NCBI GenBank assembly: GCA_023052945.1
Contig: CP095495.1
Span: 930,001-994,000, forward strand
DNA: 64,000 nt
From: Wolbachia pipientis
GTDB taxonomy: Bacteria > Pseudomonadota > Alphaproteobacteria > Rickettsiales > Anaplasmataceae
Direction of reading: 5' to 3'
The notes under the pieces are model-generated. The model was not told the DNA's origin. It ran no database searches and saw only the letters and a program-made list of their open reading frames with translations. The position numbers and the translations under genes were made by a program. Numbering within the stretch: the first letter of the stretch is position 1; each line of letters begins with the position of its first letter. Shown here one piece after another: positions 19,079 through 28,789 of the stretch.

Positions 19079-19978
19079 GTGATAAGTGATAAAGTAAAAC
19101 AAGTTCTAAGCTACTACGAAAGTGAAAACCCCGGGGTAAAAGCAAATCTTACTCGTATTCTCATGCATGGAAAGCTTGGCGGTACTGGCAAGTTAGTGAT
19201 TCTGCCAGTAGATCAAGGATTTGAGCACGGGCCAATAAAAAGCTTTGAAGTTAACCCTGATGCTTATGACCCACATTATCATTTTCAGCTTGCAGTTGAT
19301 TCGGGAGTAAGTGCATATGCTGCTCCACTTGGTATGATTGAAGCTGGTGCTTCGACTTATGCTGGACTGCTCCCACTTATTTTGAAACTTAATAGTTCCA
19401 ACTCCTTACATTCAAAAGATCTGACTTCTGATCAAGCAATAACCTCTTCTGTGAAAGATGCACTGCGTTTGGGCTGCTTGGCTGTTGGATTTACTATATA
19501 TCCTGGTTCTGCTAAGTGTTTCGATATGATGGAAGAAGCCCGTGAAATCGTAGCTGAAGCCAAATCTTATGGGCTTGCAGTAGTGTTATGGTCTTATCCA
19601 CGCGGTGAAGGAATTTCCAAAGAAGGTGAAACAGCGGTTGATGTTATTGCCTATGCTGCACACATGGCAGCTTTGCTTGGCGCTAATATAATCAAAGTAA
19701 AACTTCCAACTAAATATTTGGAAAGGGAGAAAATAGAAGCAGAAAATATTGAATCATTATCTAAAAGAATTGAATATGTTAAAAGATCTTGTTTTGCAGG
19801 GAAAAGAATAGTAGTTTTTTCTGGTGGTGAATCGAAGGAAGTAGATGACATATGCAATGAAGCGAAAGAAATTAAGCAGGGTGGTGGTAATGGTTCAATT
19901 ATTGGCCGTAACACTTTTCAACGCAAAGGGGAGGAAGCTTTATCTATGCTAAAAGATATAATGGGTATCTACACATGA
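19079..19978 (+). CDS. Class I fructose-bisphosphate aldolase (FbaB/DhnA type)
   Basis: This 299-residue aldolase uses a Schiff-base lysine. Diagnostic segments are ILPVDQGFEHGP (41-52), LWSYPRGEGI (170-179) and GANIIKVKLPTKY (201-213), where Lys206 is the likely Schiff-base residue. VFSGG and NGSIIGRNTFQR form the phosphate site. The start is GTG (19079). In Wolbachia, glycolysis lacks its upper steps and this enzyme is thought to act in gluconeogenesis. tRNA-Cys follows after five bases. Confidence 0.92.
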   Translation: MISDKVKQVLSYYESENPGVKANLTRILMHGKLGGTGKLVILPVDQGFEHGPIKSFEVNPDAYDPHYHFQLAVDSGVSAYAAPLGMIEAGASTYAGLLPLILKLNSSNSLHSKDLTSDQAITSSVKDALRLGCLAVGFTIYPGSAKCFDMMEEAREIVAEAKSYGLAVVLWSYPRGEGISKEGETAVDVIAYAAHMAALLGANIIKVKLPTKYLEREKIEAENIESLSKRIEYVKRSCFAGKRIVVFSGGESKEVDDICNEAKEIKQGGGNGSIIGRNTFQRKGEEALSMLKDIMGIYT

Positions 19979-19983
19979 AAAAT

Positions 19984-20055
19984 GGCTGGGTGGCAGAATG
20001 GCTTATGCGGAGGACTGCAAATCCTTTTATACCGGTTCAATTCCGGTCCCGGCCT
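19984..20055 (+). tRNA. tRNA-Cys (anticodon GCA)
   Basis: A full cloverleaf can be drawn: acceptor GGCTGGG pairs with CCCGGCC (one G-U), the D arm is GCA...TGC, the anticodon loop CTGCAAA carries GCA, and the T arm is ACCGG-TTCAATT-CCGGT. The discriminator is T, as expected for tRNA-Cys. CCA is not encoded. It is 72 nt long. Confidence 0.93.
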
Positions 20056-20185
20056 CTTAACTTCAATTAGGAGCTAACCAAAGCCCTACCGCCGCGGAAT
20101 GACGGTTGTCGGTAACACTTTAGCTATAAAGTCAAGGCATAAAATCCCCATATAAAAAAGATTCAGAAAAAATGCAACGCACCTT

Positions 20186-20434
20186 ATGACAGAAATTAAG
20201 CACGTGTGTGCACCCACATACACTGAAGTAGGCTACGCTACATTTTTTACTGAATTTGGTTATTTAGTAGAAAGTCTGCAGACAGAGATAGATTTCGAGC
20301 TCTTAAAGTACCTCTACTGTCAATATAATGAGATTTTTGAGTGTGCGGAAGTAATTTTTTTAGCTAAATTTGCTACCGCTGCGTTTTTCAAATTTTTAAA
20401 GTATACTCTTATAGTGTTTAGTGGTAGAAAATAA
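20186..20434 (+). CDS. Doubtful small open reading frame
   Basis: This 82-codon ORF begins ATGACAGAAATTAAG and overlaps the pyrD GTG start by 14 bases. The product (MTEIKHVCAPTYTEVGYATF...) matches nothing I know; its C-terminal half is hydrophobic. The region 20056-20185 before it holds a fragment of the 'ccgccgcggaatgacggttgtcgg' palindromic repeat. It may be chance or a degraded gene. Confidence 0.25.
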   Translation: MTEIKHVCAPTYTEVGYATFFTEFGYLVESLQTEIDFELLKYLYCQYNEIFECAEVIFLAKFATAAFFKFLKYTLIVFSGRK

Positions 20435-21479
20435 ACTAAAAATAAGCAAAGTGTTTTACAAACATAATTTACTATTTTTACTACCGCCCGAAGTTGCTCA
20501 CTCTTTGGCAATTATGGCATTGAGAAAAATTCCTTATAGAAAACCTATAGACCTACCAGAATCCTTAAGTATGAATTTCTTTGGTAATAAGCTGAGGAGC
20601 CCCGTAGGTCTTGCTGCAGGTTTTGACAAAAATGCAGAAGTTATAAGACCTATGCTCTCATTTGGTTTTGGGTTTATTGAAGCTGGTACTGTAACTCGTA
20701 ATCCACAATATGGAAACAAAAAACCAAGAATTTTTCGGTTAGTTGATGATCAAGCGATAATCAATAGATTGGGGTTTAATAATAAAGGAATAGACTATTT
20801 TCTTAAACAAATAGATGAAACCAAGCTTGATGACTGTATTTTTGGCATAAATATAGGAAAAAATAGTGCATCGAAAGACCAAATTAGTGATTATGTTGAT
20901 TTAATAAAGATGGTGTATGGAAAAAGCAATTATATAGTGCTGAACATTTCATCCCCAAACACGCCCAATTTACGCAATTTGCATAATAGACAAGAATTAT
21001 CGGAATTACTGGAAGCTATCCGCAAAGCGATTGATAATTCCAAATTCACACCAATAATACTAAAAATCTCACCAGATATAGATCAACAAACGAAAGAAAA
21101 TATTGCTGAGCTTGCATTGGAATATGAAATTGACGGATTAACAGTAAGCAACACTACGGTAAGTAGAGATAATTTGCATTCCCACCATAATGAGAGTGGC
21201 GGGTTGAGTGGCAAACCACTGTTCAAACTTTCAACCGAGTTATTGGGCGATATGTACAAATTTACTAAGGGCAAAATATTATTGATAGGGTGCGGAGGAA
21301 TCTCAAGTGGTGTTGATGCATATAAAAAAATAAAGGCAGGAGCCTCTTTGGTGCAGTTGTACACTGCTCTCATATACCACGGACCTCAAGTTGTAAACAA
21401 AATTAATCTAGAACTTGTGGAACTAATAAGGAGAGATGGATTTAGTAACATTAGTGAGGTGGTGGGTTGTATACATTAA
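20421..21479 (+). CDS. pyrD: Dihydroorotate dehydrogenase (quinone), class 2
   Basis: This 352-residue FMN enzyme of the inner membrane oxidises dihydroorotate to orotate with quinone. The N-terminal helical region (about 1-40) is the class 2 membrane-association domain. Conserved blocks are SPVGLAAGFDKNAE, GFGFIEAGTVTRNPQYGN, RIFRLVDDQAIINRLGFNN, the serine-containing active-site loop NISSPNTPNLR, and GCGGISSG. The start is GTG at 20421. With pyrB and pyrG also here, de novo pyrimidine synthesis is well represented. Confidence 0.95.
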   Translation: MVENKLKISKVFYKHNLLFLLPPEVAHSLAIMALRKIPYRKPIDLPESLSMNFFGNKLRSPVGLAAGFDKNAEVIRPMLSFGFGFIEAGTVTRNPQYGNKKPRIFRLVDDQAIINRLGFNNKGIDYFLKQIDETKLDDCIFGINIGKNSASKDQISDYVDLIKMVYGKSNYIVLNISSPNTPNLRNLHNRQELSELLEAIRKAIDNSKFTPIILKISPDIDQQTKENIAELALEYEIDGLTVSNTTVSRDNLHSHHNESGGLSGKPLFKLSTELLGDMYKFTKGKILLIGCGGISSGVDAYKKIKAGASLVQLYTALIYHGPQVVNKINLELVELIRRDGFSNISEVVGCIH

Positions 21480-21563
21480 TTTTGGAAGTTGGTGGTATTA
21501 TTTTAATAAAATAAAACTAATTCTCTGGTATAAAGGTGGTAGGAAGTGTTTTTCTTTTAAATA

Positions 21564-22268
21564 ATGGGTATGAAGAGTTTGAATGATGCAATATCTAAGA
21601 TCATTGATTATAAATTTACAAATTATGCAATATTAGAAGAGGCACTAACTCACCCAAGCGTAAATAAAAGGAATAGCAAAAACCAAATTGTAAGCTACGA
21701 AAGACTAGAGTTTTTGGGCGATAGTGTTTTGAATATGGTCGTATCTGCCATACTGTTTAAACTATTTCCTGAAGAAAAAGAAGGAGCATTGGCAAAAAGA
21801 AAGACGGATTTAGTTTGTGGCAACACCATTGCTAATATTGCTAAAGAAATAAAATTAGGCAGCTTTATCATCATGAATAATAGTGAACGCTGCAATGGAG
21901 GGAGATGTAATCTAAAAAATTTAGAAAACTCGCTTGAAGCACTAATAGGTGCAATTTATATTGATGGCGGACTTGAAAATGTTGAAAAATTTATTATCCA
22001 ATATTGGGAAAAGCTAGCTAAAGGCATGCTCGACCCCCCTCAAGATCCTAAAACCTCACTGCAAGAGTGGACTCAGAAAAACAAATTGCCTTTACCAGAG
22101 TATGAGCTTGTAAAACAAACTGGACCAGCGCACAATTCTGAATTTACTATATCAGTTTGCATAGAAGATTATGGTAAAGTTTCTGCATGTGCTTCTAGTA
22201 AAAAGATTGCTGAACAAAAAGCTGCTGAGTTGATGCTAGAAAAAATTGGAAAAGACGCTTCAGTTTAG
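21564..22268 (+). CDS. rnc: Ribonuclease III
   Basis: This 234-residue dsRNA endonuclease matures rRNA and processes mRNAs. The RNase III signature ERLEFLGDSVLN is at residues 46-57; the second metal site is in NSLEALIGAIYIDGG. A dsRNA-binding domain occupies about 157-228, ending KKIAEQKAAELMLEKI. The length is standard. An ATG three codons downstream is an alternative start. The hairpins around 16S here are natural substrates. Confidence 0.95.
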   Translation: MGMKSLNDAISKIIDYKFTNYAILEEALTHPSVNKRNSKNQIVSYERLEFLGDSVLNMVVSAILFKLFPEEKEGALAKRKTDLVCGNTIANIAKEIKLGSFIIMNNSERCNGGRCNLKNLENSLEALIGAIYIDGGLENVEKFIIQYWEKLAKGMLDPPQDPKTSLQEWTQKNKLPLPEYELVKQTGPAHNSEFTISVCIEDYGKVSACASSKKIAEQKAAELMLEKIGKDASV

Positions 22269-22349
22269 GCAAAATAGGCTTTTCTATTTCCTATATTTCA
22301 TGCTTTCAATACTTGATCTTACACTCCCTCTAACAATTTTGAAAGAAGT

Positions 22350-22907
22350 CTAGTGAATGGTCACGTTAAACATGTTTTTAAATTTTTGCCAAAATCCTGG
22401 TTTATTATCATTAACCTTTGTAAATGTTATATTTAAACTGTATTTCGGATCATTTGGCACGTTGTATTTTATGCTAAATGTTGAAACTTTATCGTTATTG
22501 TAAATATGTACATCATCATATGATAGCTTTGTTGTGTAACACTTTACATACTTTTGCTTATCATACACTAAATCACCTGACTCCCTTTCTAGTTCCACAA
22601 ATTTCGTTTTTTTCTGACATTCCTTCATTTTTATTAAATCCTTATCTAGTGATATTGAAACTGGCAACGTATTTCCAGCATATTCTTTAGCTAAAAGTTC
22701 ACTTTGAGGATACATTTTTATTTCCCTGCCAAAATGTGAGTTTATGAAATTATTACTCCAAAATTTATCGCCAGAATGCACGTACTCATCAGTAGCATAC
22801 GGCACCCCGCCATAACTGCATTGAACTTTGTAATCTCCAACACCGTTGTTTTGAAAAAAATCATGAATGGCAGTGTAGCTACCGGCAGCATCATTTATAT
22901 AATCCAT
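22350..22907 (-). CDS. Hypothetical protein, no recognised domain
   Basis: This 185-residue protein has no signal peptide or membrane helix. It is rich in Tyr, Asn, Asp and Lys, with four Cys (near residues 30, 113, 143 and neighbours) and a predicted mainly beta pattern in the C-terminal half (alternating VHIYNNDKVSTFSIKYNV). The end GFWQKFKNMFNVTIH is amphipathic. I cannot assign it. It lies next to the disrupted phospholipase D gene on the same strand, 110 bp apart, in what looks like an accessory island. Confidence 0.65.
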   Translation of the reverse strand: MDYINDAAGSYTAIHDFFQNNGVGDYKVQCSYGGVPYATDEYVHSGDKFWSNNFINSHFGREIKMYPQSELLAKEYAGNTLPVSISLDKDLIKMKECQKKTKFVELERESGDLVYDKQKYVKCYTTKLSYDDVHIYNNDKVSTFSIKYNVPNDPKYSLNITFTKVNDNKPGFWQKFKNMFNVTIH

Positions 22908-23298
22908 TACTTTATTCCTTAAACTTTTAGTTCATTATATCATAATCATTATGTCAATCAATCAAAAAAGCTCTCCCTTGCTGTTTTTAAAACCGATTTT
23001 GAGCAAGCGCTCTCGATTAGTTGGGAGCGTATTTATAAGATTGTGACATTCGTGCCTCCCAGTTTTTCACATACTGCTGAATCAATTCAGGATAATCTGT
23101 AATAATTAATAAATTTTCAGCATTTCCTTTTTTAGCTGTCTTACTAAGGTTAAATGACCCTGTGATGACTTTTTGATTGTCAACAATCATTATCTTATTA
23201 TGAGCAATCTTTGGCTTATCATCGATCCAAATTGGTACTCCACCTGAAAATAATTCATTTATAACACTATATTTTGAGTAGAGTTGCGATTTATCTAA

Positions 23299-24254
23299 AG
23301 ACCTGCTGAAAAAGGTGATTGAAAAAATGATGTGAGAGAGGTAGAAGAAGAATAAGCAGATCAAGTAAGGAAAAAAAATGAGCTTTAGTTACTATAATAT
23401 GAAAAAACACCCAAGAAACTTTCGTAATATAACAGGTTTAACTATAGAGAAGTTCGAAAAAGTAGTGGAAAAAGTGGGGTCTGGATAGGAAAAACAGAAA
23501 AAGTGTCATGGTAGAAGATCAAAACTACCAACTCTGGAAGATAAGTTGTTTTGCGTAATTTTGTACTATCGCACTTACATAACACATAGATTTTTAGGAT
23601 GCCTATTCAATGTACACAACGCAAATGTATGTAGGTTACTTAAGAGAATAGAGCCATTACTCGCCAAAAAAGTGACTATAACAAAAGATAGAAGTATGAC
23701 GCCAGAAAAAATACTGAAGATTTTGGCTGATGTTACAGAACAGCAAATACAGAGACCAGAAGATAGTAAAAAACGGAAGAAATCATATTCAGGAAAAAAA
23801 AGAACCAACACTATGAAAACTGAGATTATTATCGAAGAAGGAGGAAGAATTTTATCAGTGTCAAAGTCATACCGTGGTAGAATTAGTGATTTCCGCATAA
23901 GGAAACAAGAAAAATATTTACCACTTGATAGCATAAAACATGCCGATTCTGGATATCAAGGTTGGCAAAAATTGCAAAGCAATGTTATAATTCCATATAA
24001 AAAGTATCGTAAAAAGCCATTAACTCCAGAGCATAATAGAAGATTAGCATCATTTAGAATGAGAGTAGAAAACAAGATCCGAGAGATAAAGATATTTAAG
24101 ATTATGTCGAATGTTTATCGCAATTTTCAGAAAAAATATAACCTGAGGTTCAATATTATTGCTGGTATTGTAAATCTTAAGCACGCCTTTTAGTTAACCT
24201 TGATTTTAGTCACCCTCCTTTCCTTTTTTTTATCGCTTGATTCGCAGCAGGTCT
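23299..24254 (+). mobile_element. IS5-family insertion sequence, copy 3
   Basis: This 956-bp copy (one A longer than copies 1 and 2) has ends AGACCTGCTG and CAGCAGGTCT, flanked by TAA at 23296-23298 and 24255-24257. It interrupts the phospholipase D gene in the opposite orientation. Its transposase frame has the eight-A run (23794-23801), so both halves are in one frame, but codon 37 is a stop. Confidence 0.92.
23378..24193 (+). pseudogene. IS5 transposase with premature stop, copy 3
   Basis: The 271-codon fused frame starts at ATG 23378. Codon 37, Trp (TGG) in copies 1 and 2, is TAG at 23486-23488. Codons 25 (Glu to Lys) and 34 (Arg to Gly) also differ. An internal ATG at 23546 would give a 215-residue product lacking the N-terminal domain. 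This copy is probably unable to make its own transposase but could be moved by another copy. Confidence 0.88.
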
Positions 24255-24611
24255 TAAGATGACTTTAACATCAACACCGCGTTCTTTAGCATTAATCAAA
24301 GATTTTGCAACTGTTCCAAGAGTAAATGTATATTCTTGAACTAAGATAGATTTTTTAGACTGATCTATTACGCTGATTATCGGTACAGCACAATCTTCTC
24401 CAGGTGAAAAGCAAACCGTAGCTTTTGGGCAGGGCGAAAATATAAAACCCGCATAGTAATACAGAGAAAAACACATTAACAAGAATAAAAAGTGAAAAAG
24501 CCTCACAACAACCCACCCCCGGATATACGGCGATAGGCTACATCATAATTTAATCACTTGTCAATCCATATTCTTCCCACTTCTCCGTGATTTTTCTTAC
24601 TATTTCTTCGC

Positions 24612-26036
24612 TCATTTCAATTTTCTCTCCCCATTCTCGTTTGGTTTCAGGCGGGATTTTATTTGTTGCATCAAATCCCATCTTACCTCCCAGCCACTTT
24701 CAGGGGAAGCAAAGTCTAAATAATCAATAGGTGCATTTTCTATCATGATTGTATCATGCACAGGGTCCATTCTTGTTGATATTGCCCACATTACTTCCTT
24801 CCAGTCGCGTATATTTATATCATCATCAACAACGATAATAAACTTCGTGTATAAAAATTGCTTTAGAAAGGAAAGTGTGCCCATAACAATTCTTTTTGCC
24901 TGCCCTGGATAAGACTTTTTTATCGATATCACCGCTATTCTATATGAACAACCCTCTGGTGGCAGATAAAAGTCTACTATCTCTGGAAATTGGTTGATAA
25001 GAATCGGCACAAAGATTTCGTTGAGTGCTTCACCAAGAATTGATGGTTCATCTGGTGGCTTGCCAGTGAAAGTGCTGAGATAAATTGGATTTTTGCGCAT
25101 AGTAATTGCAGTAATGTTAAACTCAGGAAATTGCTCAACAGCATTATAGTAACCGGTGTGGTCTCCGTATGGCCCTTCATCTCGATAGCTATCCAAACTT
25201 ACATAGCCCTCCAGAACAATCTCCGCATGAGCTGGCACTTGAAGTGGTATAGTTTTACAGTTTACAAGTTCAAGCGGCTTCTTGCGCAGCAATCCAGCAA
25301 ATTGGTATTCTGACAATGTTTCTGGCACTGGAGTTACCGCAGCAATAAGCGTTGCAGGGTCGCTGCCGATTACAGCAGCAGCAGGAAACTTCATACCTTG
25401 CCCCTTTTCCTTCCACCGTTTATGGTGACCTGCCCCTCCACGATGTGCAAGCCAGCGCATTAGAGTCGTTTTTTTATCTACGACCTGCATACGATATATT
25501 CCAAGATTGAAATTATCTTGCTTGTCTTCCGTTGGGCCTTTTGTTACCACAATCGGCCAGGTGATAAGCGGTGCAGGTTCATTTGGCCAACACGTTTGAA
25601 TAGGTAGTAAACTGAGATCCACCTCATCCCCAGTTAGCACCACTTCTTGACATGGAGCTTTGCTCACGACTTTACTTCGCATCGACAACACAACTTTTAG
25701 CAGAGGAAACATCTTCATAGCATCTTTGAGGCTTTTTGGTGGCTCAGGAGATTGCAAAAACGCCAGAAGTTTACCAAGATCTCTTAGTTCACCAGGATTT
25801 ATGTTCAGCCCTAAAGCTATCCTATTGATAGTGCCAAATAAATTTACCAAAACTGAAATCGAATTTTTGCCGTTTTCTGTGACAACATTGTCAAAAATGA
25901 TTGCTGGTCCTTTGCTTAACAGAACTCTACGGTGAATTTCTGTCATTTCAAGAACTGTTGAAACTTCCTTTTTAATCCTAATCAGATCTTTTTTTTCTTC
26001 TAAAGCAGAGATGAAATCGCGTAAGTTGTTGTACAT
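24612..26036 (-). CDS. ubiD: UbiD-family decarboxylase
   Basis: This 474-residue 3-octaprenyl-4-hydroxybenzoate carboxy-lyase uses prenylated FMN in ubiquinone synthesis. Family features include the N-terminal [17 protein letters not shown], the metal/prFMN region with NLGIYRMQV and [15 protein letters not shown], and the [11 protein letters not shown] block containing catalytic acids. It follows the DUF234-type ATPase by three bases, which is probably chance proximity. The prFMN maker ubiX is not seen here. Confidence 0.94.
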   Translation of the reverse strand: MYNNLRDFISALEEKKDLIRIKKEVSTVLEMTEIHRRVLLSKGPAIIFDNVVTENGKNSISVLVNLFGTINRIALGLNINPGELRDLGKLLAFLQSPEPPKSLKDAMKMFPLLKVVLSMRSKVVSKAPCQEVVLTGDEVDLSLLPIQTCWPNEPAPLITWPIVVTKGPTEDKQDNFNLGIYRMQVVDKKTTLMRWLAHRGGAGHHKRWKEKGQGMKFPAAAVIGSDPATLIAAVTPVPETLSEYQFAGLLRKKPLELVNCKTIPLQVPAHAEIVLEGYVSLDSYRDEGPYGDHTGYYNAVEQFPEFNITAITMRKNPIYLSTFTGKPPDEPSILGEALNEIFVPILINQFPEIVDFYLPPEGCSYRIAVISIKKSYPGQAKRIVMGTLSFLKQFLYTKFIIVVDDDINIRDWKEVMWAISTRMDPVHDTIMIENAPIDYLDFASPESGWEVRWDLMQQIKSRLKPNENGERKLK

Positions 26037-26039
26037 AGC

Positions 26040-27509
26040 TCAAAACAAGTCTTCCAGCGTAATTACATGATGTATCGTATCTTTTAGATATTGGTTCTCA
26101 GAAACTCCATTTGCAGTAATTAACACCCAGAATATTTGCTTCTTTGACTTCGTTTTTTCTCTATAAACTGCTTCTTTTCTTTTTAATTGTTCGACAAATT
26201 CCTTTGTTACTGTATAAGGTTTATCACTATATTTTATCTCACAGAGCATTACACATCCATCTTCTCGATCGAAAACTAGATCTATTTGAGCACCAGACTC
26301 TTTACTGTATTTTTCCGGTTGATATTGCCAATCTCCACATATAACTGCTATATGCTCTATATCTAATTTTTTTCTAATTACATTGGCATGTTTAAAACAC
26401 ACTGCTTCAAATGTTTGCCCTGTCCATGTTTGCCAAGCTGGTTTCTTTATTGCTAACTCCCAATAGTGAGCATCACTTATTATTGCCCTTTTTGTTACTT
26501 CCTTAAACGGCTCAATCCACGTTAGATAAAATAATACATATTCGTCCATTACCCTGTAATATACTCCTCTCTTTTCCTTGTTCAATGGTAAAAGACCACC
26601 AATAAATCCTGCTTCTTCTAAACTCCTTAATTTAGCAGTTAAGCGACCACCCTCAGTGATTTTAGTCGCTTTTATAAGTTCTTTTCTGCTTATCCCTTTT
26701 GGCTTTTTTGCAATCGCACGAATGATATTTAGATATGTCTCTGGCTCTTCATACAAGGAGTGAAACAACATATCAAATTCATCAAATAACAAACCACCCT
26801 TCTGAAAACAGATCATATTAATGTTTTGTGCTGCTGATAATCCTTTACTTACTTCCTTAAGGTAATGTGGTATTCCTCCAATAGCCATATAGATCTGTAA
26901 TATCTGCTGGTGATTAAGGTTGATTCCTAAATATCTTAGGTACTCTTTAGTTTCACGTAAGTTAAAAGGCTGCAAAGGTATCCTTGCGGTAATGCGGTTA
27001 TGCAACCCCCCTTTGGTATAAATTATATTTTCCAACATCCAAGAAGCTGCTGAACCACATACAACCAAGATAAGCTTCTTTCGGTTTGTCCAATGTATAT
27101 TCCAAAAATATTCTAACGTTTCTAGAAAACGAGACTTTCTCGTAGCTAACCATGGAAGTTCATCAAAAAATAAGACAATGTGTTCATTCTCATGTGTGTT
27201 GTCAATAGCAAGTGTTAATTGTTGTAATGCATCCAGCCACATTTCAGGCAAAGCCATTTTTGCACCTTTGTAAAAAGTATTTGATAATGACTGTGTAAAG
27301 ATTTTAAGCTGTTCTTGCATAGTACCATTATTAAGGCCTGTCTGTTCAAATAAAATATCGGCATGTTCACTGAAAAATTGTTTTATTAGGTACGTCTTAC
27401 CCACACGACGCCGACCATACACTGCAATAAACTCAGCAAATGGGGAAAAGAGAAGCTTACTTTCTAGAATGGCTATTTCCTTTTCTCTACCAATTATTGG
27501 TTCGCTCAT
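26040..27509 (-). CDS. DUF234-type AAA ATPase
   Basis: This ~489-residue protein has an archaeal-type ATPase domain (Walker A GRRRVGKT at about 32-39; Walker B in IVLFFDELPWL), a winged-helix segment (KGISRKELIKATKITEGGRLTAKL), and a C-terminal DUF234 nuclease-like domain with DLVFDREDGCVMLCEIKYSDK, resembling the D...ExK of restriction-like folds. I start at MSEPIIGREKE; an ATG nine codons upstream lies inside a repeat (27517-27549). The family is scattered through archaea and bacteria and is probably horizontally acquired; its biological role is not established. Confidence 0.85.
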   Translation of the reverse strand: MSEPIIGREKEIAILESKLLFSPFAEFIAVYGRRRVGKTYLIKQFFSEHADILFEQTGLNNGTMQEQLKIFTQSLSNTFYKGAKMALPEMWLDALQQLTLAIDNTHENEHIVLFFDELPWLATRKSRFLETLEYFWNIHWTNRKKLILVVCGSAASWMLENIIYTKGGLHNRITARIPLQPFNLRETKEYLRYLGINLNHQQILQIYMAIGGIPHYLKEVSKGLSAAQNINMICFQKGGLLFDEFDMLFHSLYEEPETYLNIIRAIAKKPKGISRKELIKATKITEGGRLTAKLRSLEEAGFIGGLLPLNKEKRGVYYRVMDEYVLFYLTWIEPFKEVTKRAIISDAHYWELAIKKPAWQTWTGQTFEAVCFKHANVIRKKLDIEHIAVICGDWQYQPEKYSKESGAQIDLVFDREDGCVMLCEIKYSDKPYTVTKEFVEQLKRKEAVYREKTKSKKQIFWVLITANGVSENQYLKDTIHHVITLEDLF

Positions 27510-27516
27510 ATAATTT

Positions 27517-27604
27517 ACCGCCGCATTTGTTAGCATTATACACGGCGGTTATAAGATGATCAACTTTTTTTACCGCCATATTTACAGTTGTTATACGCGG
27601 CGGT
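27517..27604. repeat. Tandem pair of 33-bp inverted-repeat elements
   Basis: ACCGCCG...CGGCGGT at 27517-27549 and ACCGCCA...CGGCGGT at 27572-27604 are two 33-bp copies of one palindrome-ended unit, 55 bp apart. They sit immediately upstream of the ATPase start and could be operators or relics of a small mobile repeat. Confidence 0.65.
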
Positions 27605-27831
27605 AAAAGATAGAGCATCTCATAATTGGCTATTCTGGCGTGCTTTGGCTACTTGCATTATAAAATCTTCTGATGAGTTTTGTGCCTGAGTTTCCTTGCG
27701 TAAAGTTTGCACTTGCGGCAAAACCGGTTATAAAATACACTTGATATAAATGTTTTTATATATTAATATTAGATGCTTTTTTCAATATACAGGTACTAAA
27801 AATTTTATACTGCAGGTCCTTTAACAAATGT

Positions 27832-28581
27832 ATGTCTAGAATATCGTTTCTATTGATTTTAATAATAGTAATAGCAAGTTTGCCAATAATAAATAATTGG
27901 CTCTCAAATCGCAGCCAAATGCTAAGCGATGATTATATAGGTGAGAAATTAGATAATTATATAAGTAGAAATTTTGATAAGATCGTAAAAACTCTCAAAG
28001 AGGAGTCGATTAAAAGTAGTTACGTTGCTCGAGATAATGTAACCAAAAGTAAAATTTCACAATACAAGGATCAAATATTTGACCTTACTTATCCTTACTC
28101 CGGAAATGAAAATAGTAGTGTTGTAGCTGCAGGCTTCTTTGACTATTCTTGTGGATATTGCAAAGCTATGAAGAATGATATAAAGCAGTTAATTAACAAC
28201 GGTAAAATTAAGTATATCTTTAGAGATGCTCCAATACTTGGTCATGGCTCTTTAAGGGCAGCAAAAAGCGCTTTAGCTGTTTACTTTATTGATAAAGAAA
28301 AATATTTCGATTTTCACTATGCTGCTTTAAGTCACAAAGGAGGATTTTCAGACGAAAGCATATTGGATATAGTGAAAAGCATAGGGATTGATGAGGACGA
28401 TTTTAATAGTTCCATGAAAAATAATGCAGACAAAATTGAGCAAATGATAAATGGCAGCAAGCTCCTAGTAAGAGATTTGGGAGTAGGTGGCACACCTTTT
28501 TTAATAATTGGGGATAGCCTGTTCGTAGGAGCAACTGATTTAAATGTACTACGCAAAAAAGTAGATGAATTAAAAGGCTAA
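27832..28581 (+). CDS. DsbA-family thiol-disulfide oxidoreductase
   Basis: This 249-residue periplasmic thioredoxin-fold protein has an N-terminal signal anchor (4-21). A helical stretch (about 32-62) precedes the thioredoxin domain, with the active site Cys107-Gly-Tyr-Cys110. The cis-proline loop is VGGTPFLIIGD. The layout (N-terminal helical extension plus CGYC) is like the Com1/ScsC-type and the second Wolbachia DsbA (alpha-DsbA2), which is known for isomerase-like behaviour; I assign this by layout only. Confidence 0.88.
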   Translation: MSRISFLLILIIVIASLPIINNWLSNRSQMLSDDYIGEKLDNYISRNFDKIVKTLKEESIKSSYVARDNVTKSKISQYKDQIFDLTYPYSGNENSSVVAAGFFDYSCGYCKAMKNDIKQLINNGKIKYIFRDAPILGHGSLRAAKSALAVYFIDKEKYFDFHYAALSHKGGFSDESILDIVKSIGIDEDDFNSSMKNNADKIEQMINGSKLLVRDLGVGGTPFLIIGDSLFVGATDLNVLRKKVDELKG

Positions 28582-28606
28582 TTGCCATAAAATTTTATTT
28601 TTTTGC

Positions 28607-28635
28607 TTGACAACTCAAATGAACCTGAGTACAAT
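28607..28635 (+). promoter_or_regulatory. Strong sigma-70-like promoter before the GTA tail gene
   Basis: TTGACA (28607-28612), 17 bp, TACAAT (28630-28635). It lies 155 bp before the GTA-type gene. The match to consensus is unusually good for this AT-rich window. Confidence 0.6.
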
Positions 28636-28789
28636 GTACCGTAGGTGTGGTGTTTAAATTACACTTAAGATACTATTCAATTAGCAAGTTTTCTCTCAAG
28701 CACAGACATCAATAATTGTACTTTTTAATCAGGATGACCTGGTGTTATTTAGCTCAAATTACTTTAATTTTACTTTCATAGGAGGACAT

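Larger units (their letters stand above)
23017..24506 (-). pseudogene. Phospholipase D family nuclease (Nuc-like), split by an IS
   Basis: The two halves of a small HKD enzyme lie on each side of IS5 copy 3. The 5' part (24506-24255) encodes a signal-like hydrophobic N-terminus, then CFSPGEDC, SILVQEYTFT and ERGVDVKVIL. The 3' part (23295-23017) encodes DKSQLYSKYSV, then IAHNKIMIVD with the HxKxxxxD catalytic motif, TGSFNLSKTA and NAENLLII. Removing the element plus one copy of the 3-bp duplication joins ...KVIL to DKSQLY... in frame, giving a 176-residue protein, the normal size for the Nuc/endonuclease branch. As it stands the active-site half is cut off from the signal peptide. Confidence 0.92.

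Noticed and set aside
28742..28789. Longer start for the GTA tail gene
   Set aside because: The upstream ATG at 28742 lacks a ribosome site, while AGGAGG sits just before ATG 28790, where the family's conserved N-terminus begins.
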